From the NCBI GenBank assembly GCA_937884015.1, contig CALGBV010000191.1, positions 1 to 6,782 of the forward strand: DNA of 6,782 bases. The letters are read 5' to 3'. This document shows, piece after piece, positions 6,177 to 6,782 of this stretch. The notes beneath the pieces were generated by a model. The model saw nothing but the letters and a program-made list of their open reading frames with translations. It had not been told where the DNA came from and made no database searches. Position 1 is the first letter of the stretch; every line of letters starts with the position of its first letter. The stretch is from an uncultured Bacteroidales bacterium. Lineage in GTDB: Bacteria > Bacteroidota > Bacteroidia > Bacteroidales > F082. The position numbers and the translations under genes are program-made.

Positions 6177-6206
6177 CAAAAATACATTAATTTCGGAACA
6201 TGCAAG
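6177..6206 (-). promoter_or_regulatory. Predicted Bacteroidetes-type promoter of the SPFH cluster
   Basis: On the minus strand TATTTTTG (plus 6177-6184) fits the -7 consensus TAnnTTTG. CTTG (plus 6203-6206) lies 18 nt upstream as a partial -33 TTTG box; the usual spacing is about 19-21 nt. Initiation would fall near 6170, leaving a leader of about 25 nt before the ATG at 6144. Confidence 0.55.
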
Positions 6207-6294
6207 AAAAAAGTGAGATTTTTTTATCGAGAACCGAAGATTTTTTATATTATATTGATTTTCAACGGACTACAATTATAATTTTTTAAGTCGT

Positions 6295-6320
6295 AGATTT
6301 CACGGATTACACTGATTTTT
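6295..6320. repeat. Dispersed-repeat remnant (TTTCACGGATTACACTGATT type)
   Basis: The segment around TTTCACGGATTACACTGATT closely resembles a short repeat that I recall as frequent between genes in Bacteroidetes genomes. It occurs once here, so its repeat status rests on recollection and not on this window. Confidence 0.4.
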
Positions 6321-6342
6321 AAACAAATAATATTTTGAATGC

Positions 6343-6388
6343 ATCCCTTCGACAAGCTCAGGGAGCGAAGGGATCGCAGGGAGCAAAG
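6343..6388. repeat. Inverted and direct repeat element, CCCTTCGACAAGCTCAGGGA type
   Basis: ATCCCTTCG (6343-6351) pairs perfectly with CGAAGGGAT (6366-6374) around a 14-nt loop. Overlapping it, CAGGGAGCGAAG (6359-6370) is repeated 18 nt later as CAGGGAGCAAAG (6377-6388), 11 of 12 bases. The core CCCTTCGACAAGCTCAGGGA is, from memory, a widespread intergenic repeat of environmental and Bacteroidetes genomes. It has no T-tract and is therefore not a standard terminator. Confidence 0.6.
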
Positions 6389-6424
6389 CACATGAATTGA
6401 TACAGACTGGTTTTCCTTAAAAAA

Positions 6425-6781
6425 TCACCTGATTTCTTCGCAATCGACAAGCAACTGATAATGAACGCGCTGAAAAAGGTTCTGATTGCACAGTTGCTCA
6501 ATTTCGTCGCGCGTCATCCATTTCACCGATTCAACTTCCTCCTCCTGAAGGCGCAACATTTCAACGGAGACATTACTTTTTAGCATATATAAAAAGGTGA
6601 ACTTATATTCGTAACGACGAATTTTCACCAATTTCAGTTCGCTTTTCGCCACCGAAAGTCCGATTTCCTCTTTCAGTTCGCGCGCCGTCCCGACCTTGGC
6701 GTCGATGTGACGCCGGAGGAGGTCGCCGCGTGTGAAAGCTCCTATACGGGGCAATATCTCAGACGGGCTTTGAACCGATGA
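6425..6781 (-). CDS. Nudix hydrolase-like protein, 5'-incomplete, defective Nudix box
   Basis: The frame is open to the window edge, giving 118 residues; an in-frame TTG at 6754 is not needed as a start. The core RELKEEIGL (encoded at plus 6656-6682) is the second half of the Nudix box R-E-x-x-E-E-x-G, followed by the usual strands (YEYKFTFLYML), the acidic EEEVESVKWMTRDEIEQL helix region and a short C-terminus. Family members hydrolyse nucleoside diphosphates linked to another moiety, using Mg2+ bound by the box glutamates. The first half of the box, G-x5-E, is missing: HIDAKVGTARELKEE has about four residues fewer than typical family members between the H-[IV]-D-A part and REL, and no 'GES'. 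This could be a deletion, a pseudogene or a divergent member. Catalytic activity is doubtful. Confidence 0.6.
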   Translation of the reverse strand, partial: SSVQSPSEILPRIGAFTRGDLLRRHIDAKVGTARELKEEIGLSVAKSELKLVKIRRYEYKFTFLYMLKSNVSVEMLRLQEEEVESVKWMTRDEIEQLCNQNLFQRVHYQLLVDCEEIR

Positions 6782-6782
6782 A

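Larger units (their letters stand above)
6145..6424. other. AT-rich intergenic region, no gene seen
   Basis: This 280-nt stretch between the Nudix-like gene and the SPFH gene holds the predicted promoter and operator near its left end, an AT-rich run at 6219-6290, and two repeat-like segments to the right. I see no credible coding sequence or structured RNA on either strand, and no clear terminator for the Nudix-like gene. Confidence 0.6.

Noticed and set aside
6680..6745. Single-base frameshift restoring a normal Nudix box
   Set aside because: One added G near 6710 gives S-G-G-H-I-D-A, which is attractive, but the joined upstream frame meets a TAG at 6741-6743, and the box would still lack the G-E part.
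1..6782. CRISPR array, tRNA, rRNA, transposase or riboswitch
   Set aside because: I found no regularly spaced repeats, conserved RNA signatures or transposase-like frame on either strand.

Overview
The window looks like chromosomal DNA of a Bacteroidales-type bacterium (Prevotella/Bacteroides relative, gut or rumen). The signs are AT-rich leaders mostly without Shine-Dalgarno sites, a promoter fitting the Bacteroidetes TAnnTTTG -7 consensus, protein families typical of that group (a flavin reductase, a secreted alpha/beta hydrolase, an SPFH protein and an 'Arc-like' ribbon-helix-helix protein), and dispersed intergenic repeats of a style common in these genomes. The taxon is inferred from these features, not measured.

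Layout: (1) positions 1-480, plus strand: the 3' part of a flavin reductase. (2) 487-520: a strong bidirectional terminator between convergent genes. (3) 601-1962, minus strand: a secreted alpha/beta hydrolase with a visible Ser-Asp-His triad. (4) 1984-2052: a large intergenic inverted repeat. (5) 2058-6144, minus strand: a tight six-gene cluster. In transcription order it holds an SPFH/Band-7 membrane protein, then four paralogous membrane proteins (four hydrophobic helices followed by a cytosolic PH-like domain), then a 57-residue ribbon-helix-helix DNA-binding protein. (6) 6145-6424: an AT-rich intergenic region with the predicted cluster promoter, a candidate operator and two repeat remnants. 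(7) 6425 to the window edge, minus strand: a Nudix-like gene, incomplete at its 5' end and with an incomplete Nudix box.

The six-gene cluster is the interesting part. The four middle genes share one architecture, an N-terminal DUF3784/SdpI-like membrane region with a D-x-[DE]-G-x-K motif and a C-terminal domain resembling the bacterial PH domain bPH_5. They diverge strongly from one another, so they appear to be a tandem amplification. The genes are separated by 13, 36, 2, 2 and 2 nt, which points to one transcript. A reasonable model is a membrane-microdomain assembly: the SPFH protein forms a scaffold, the paralogs are its membrane partners, and the RHH protein autoregulates the operon. A perfect 9-bp direct repeat with an 11-bp period lies between the predicted promoter and the SPFH start and could be its operator. 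Substrate, signal and phenotype cannot be read from the sequence.
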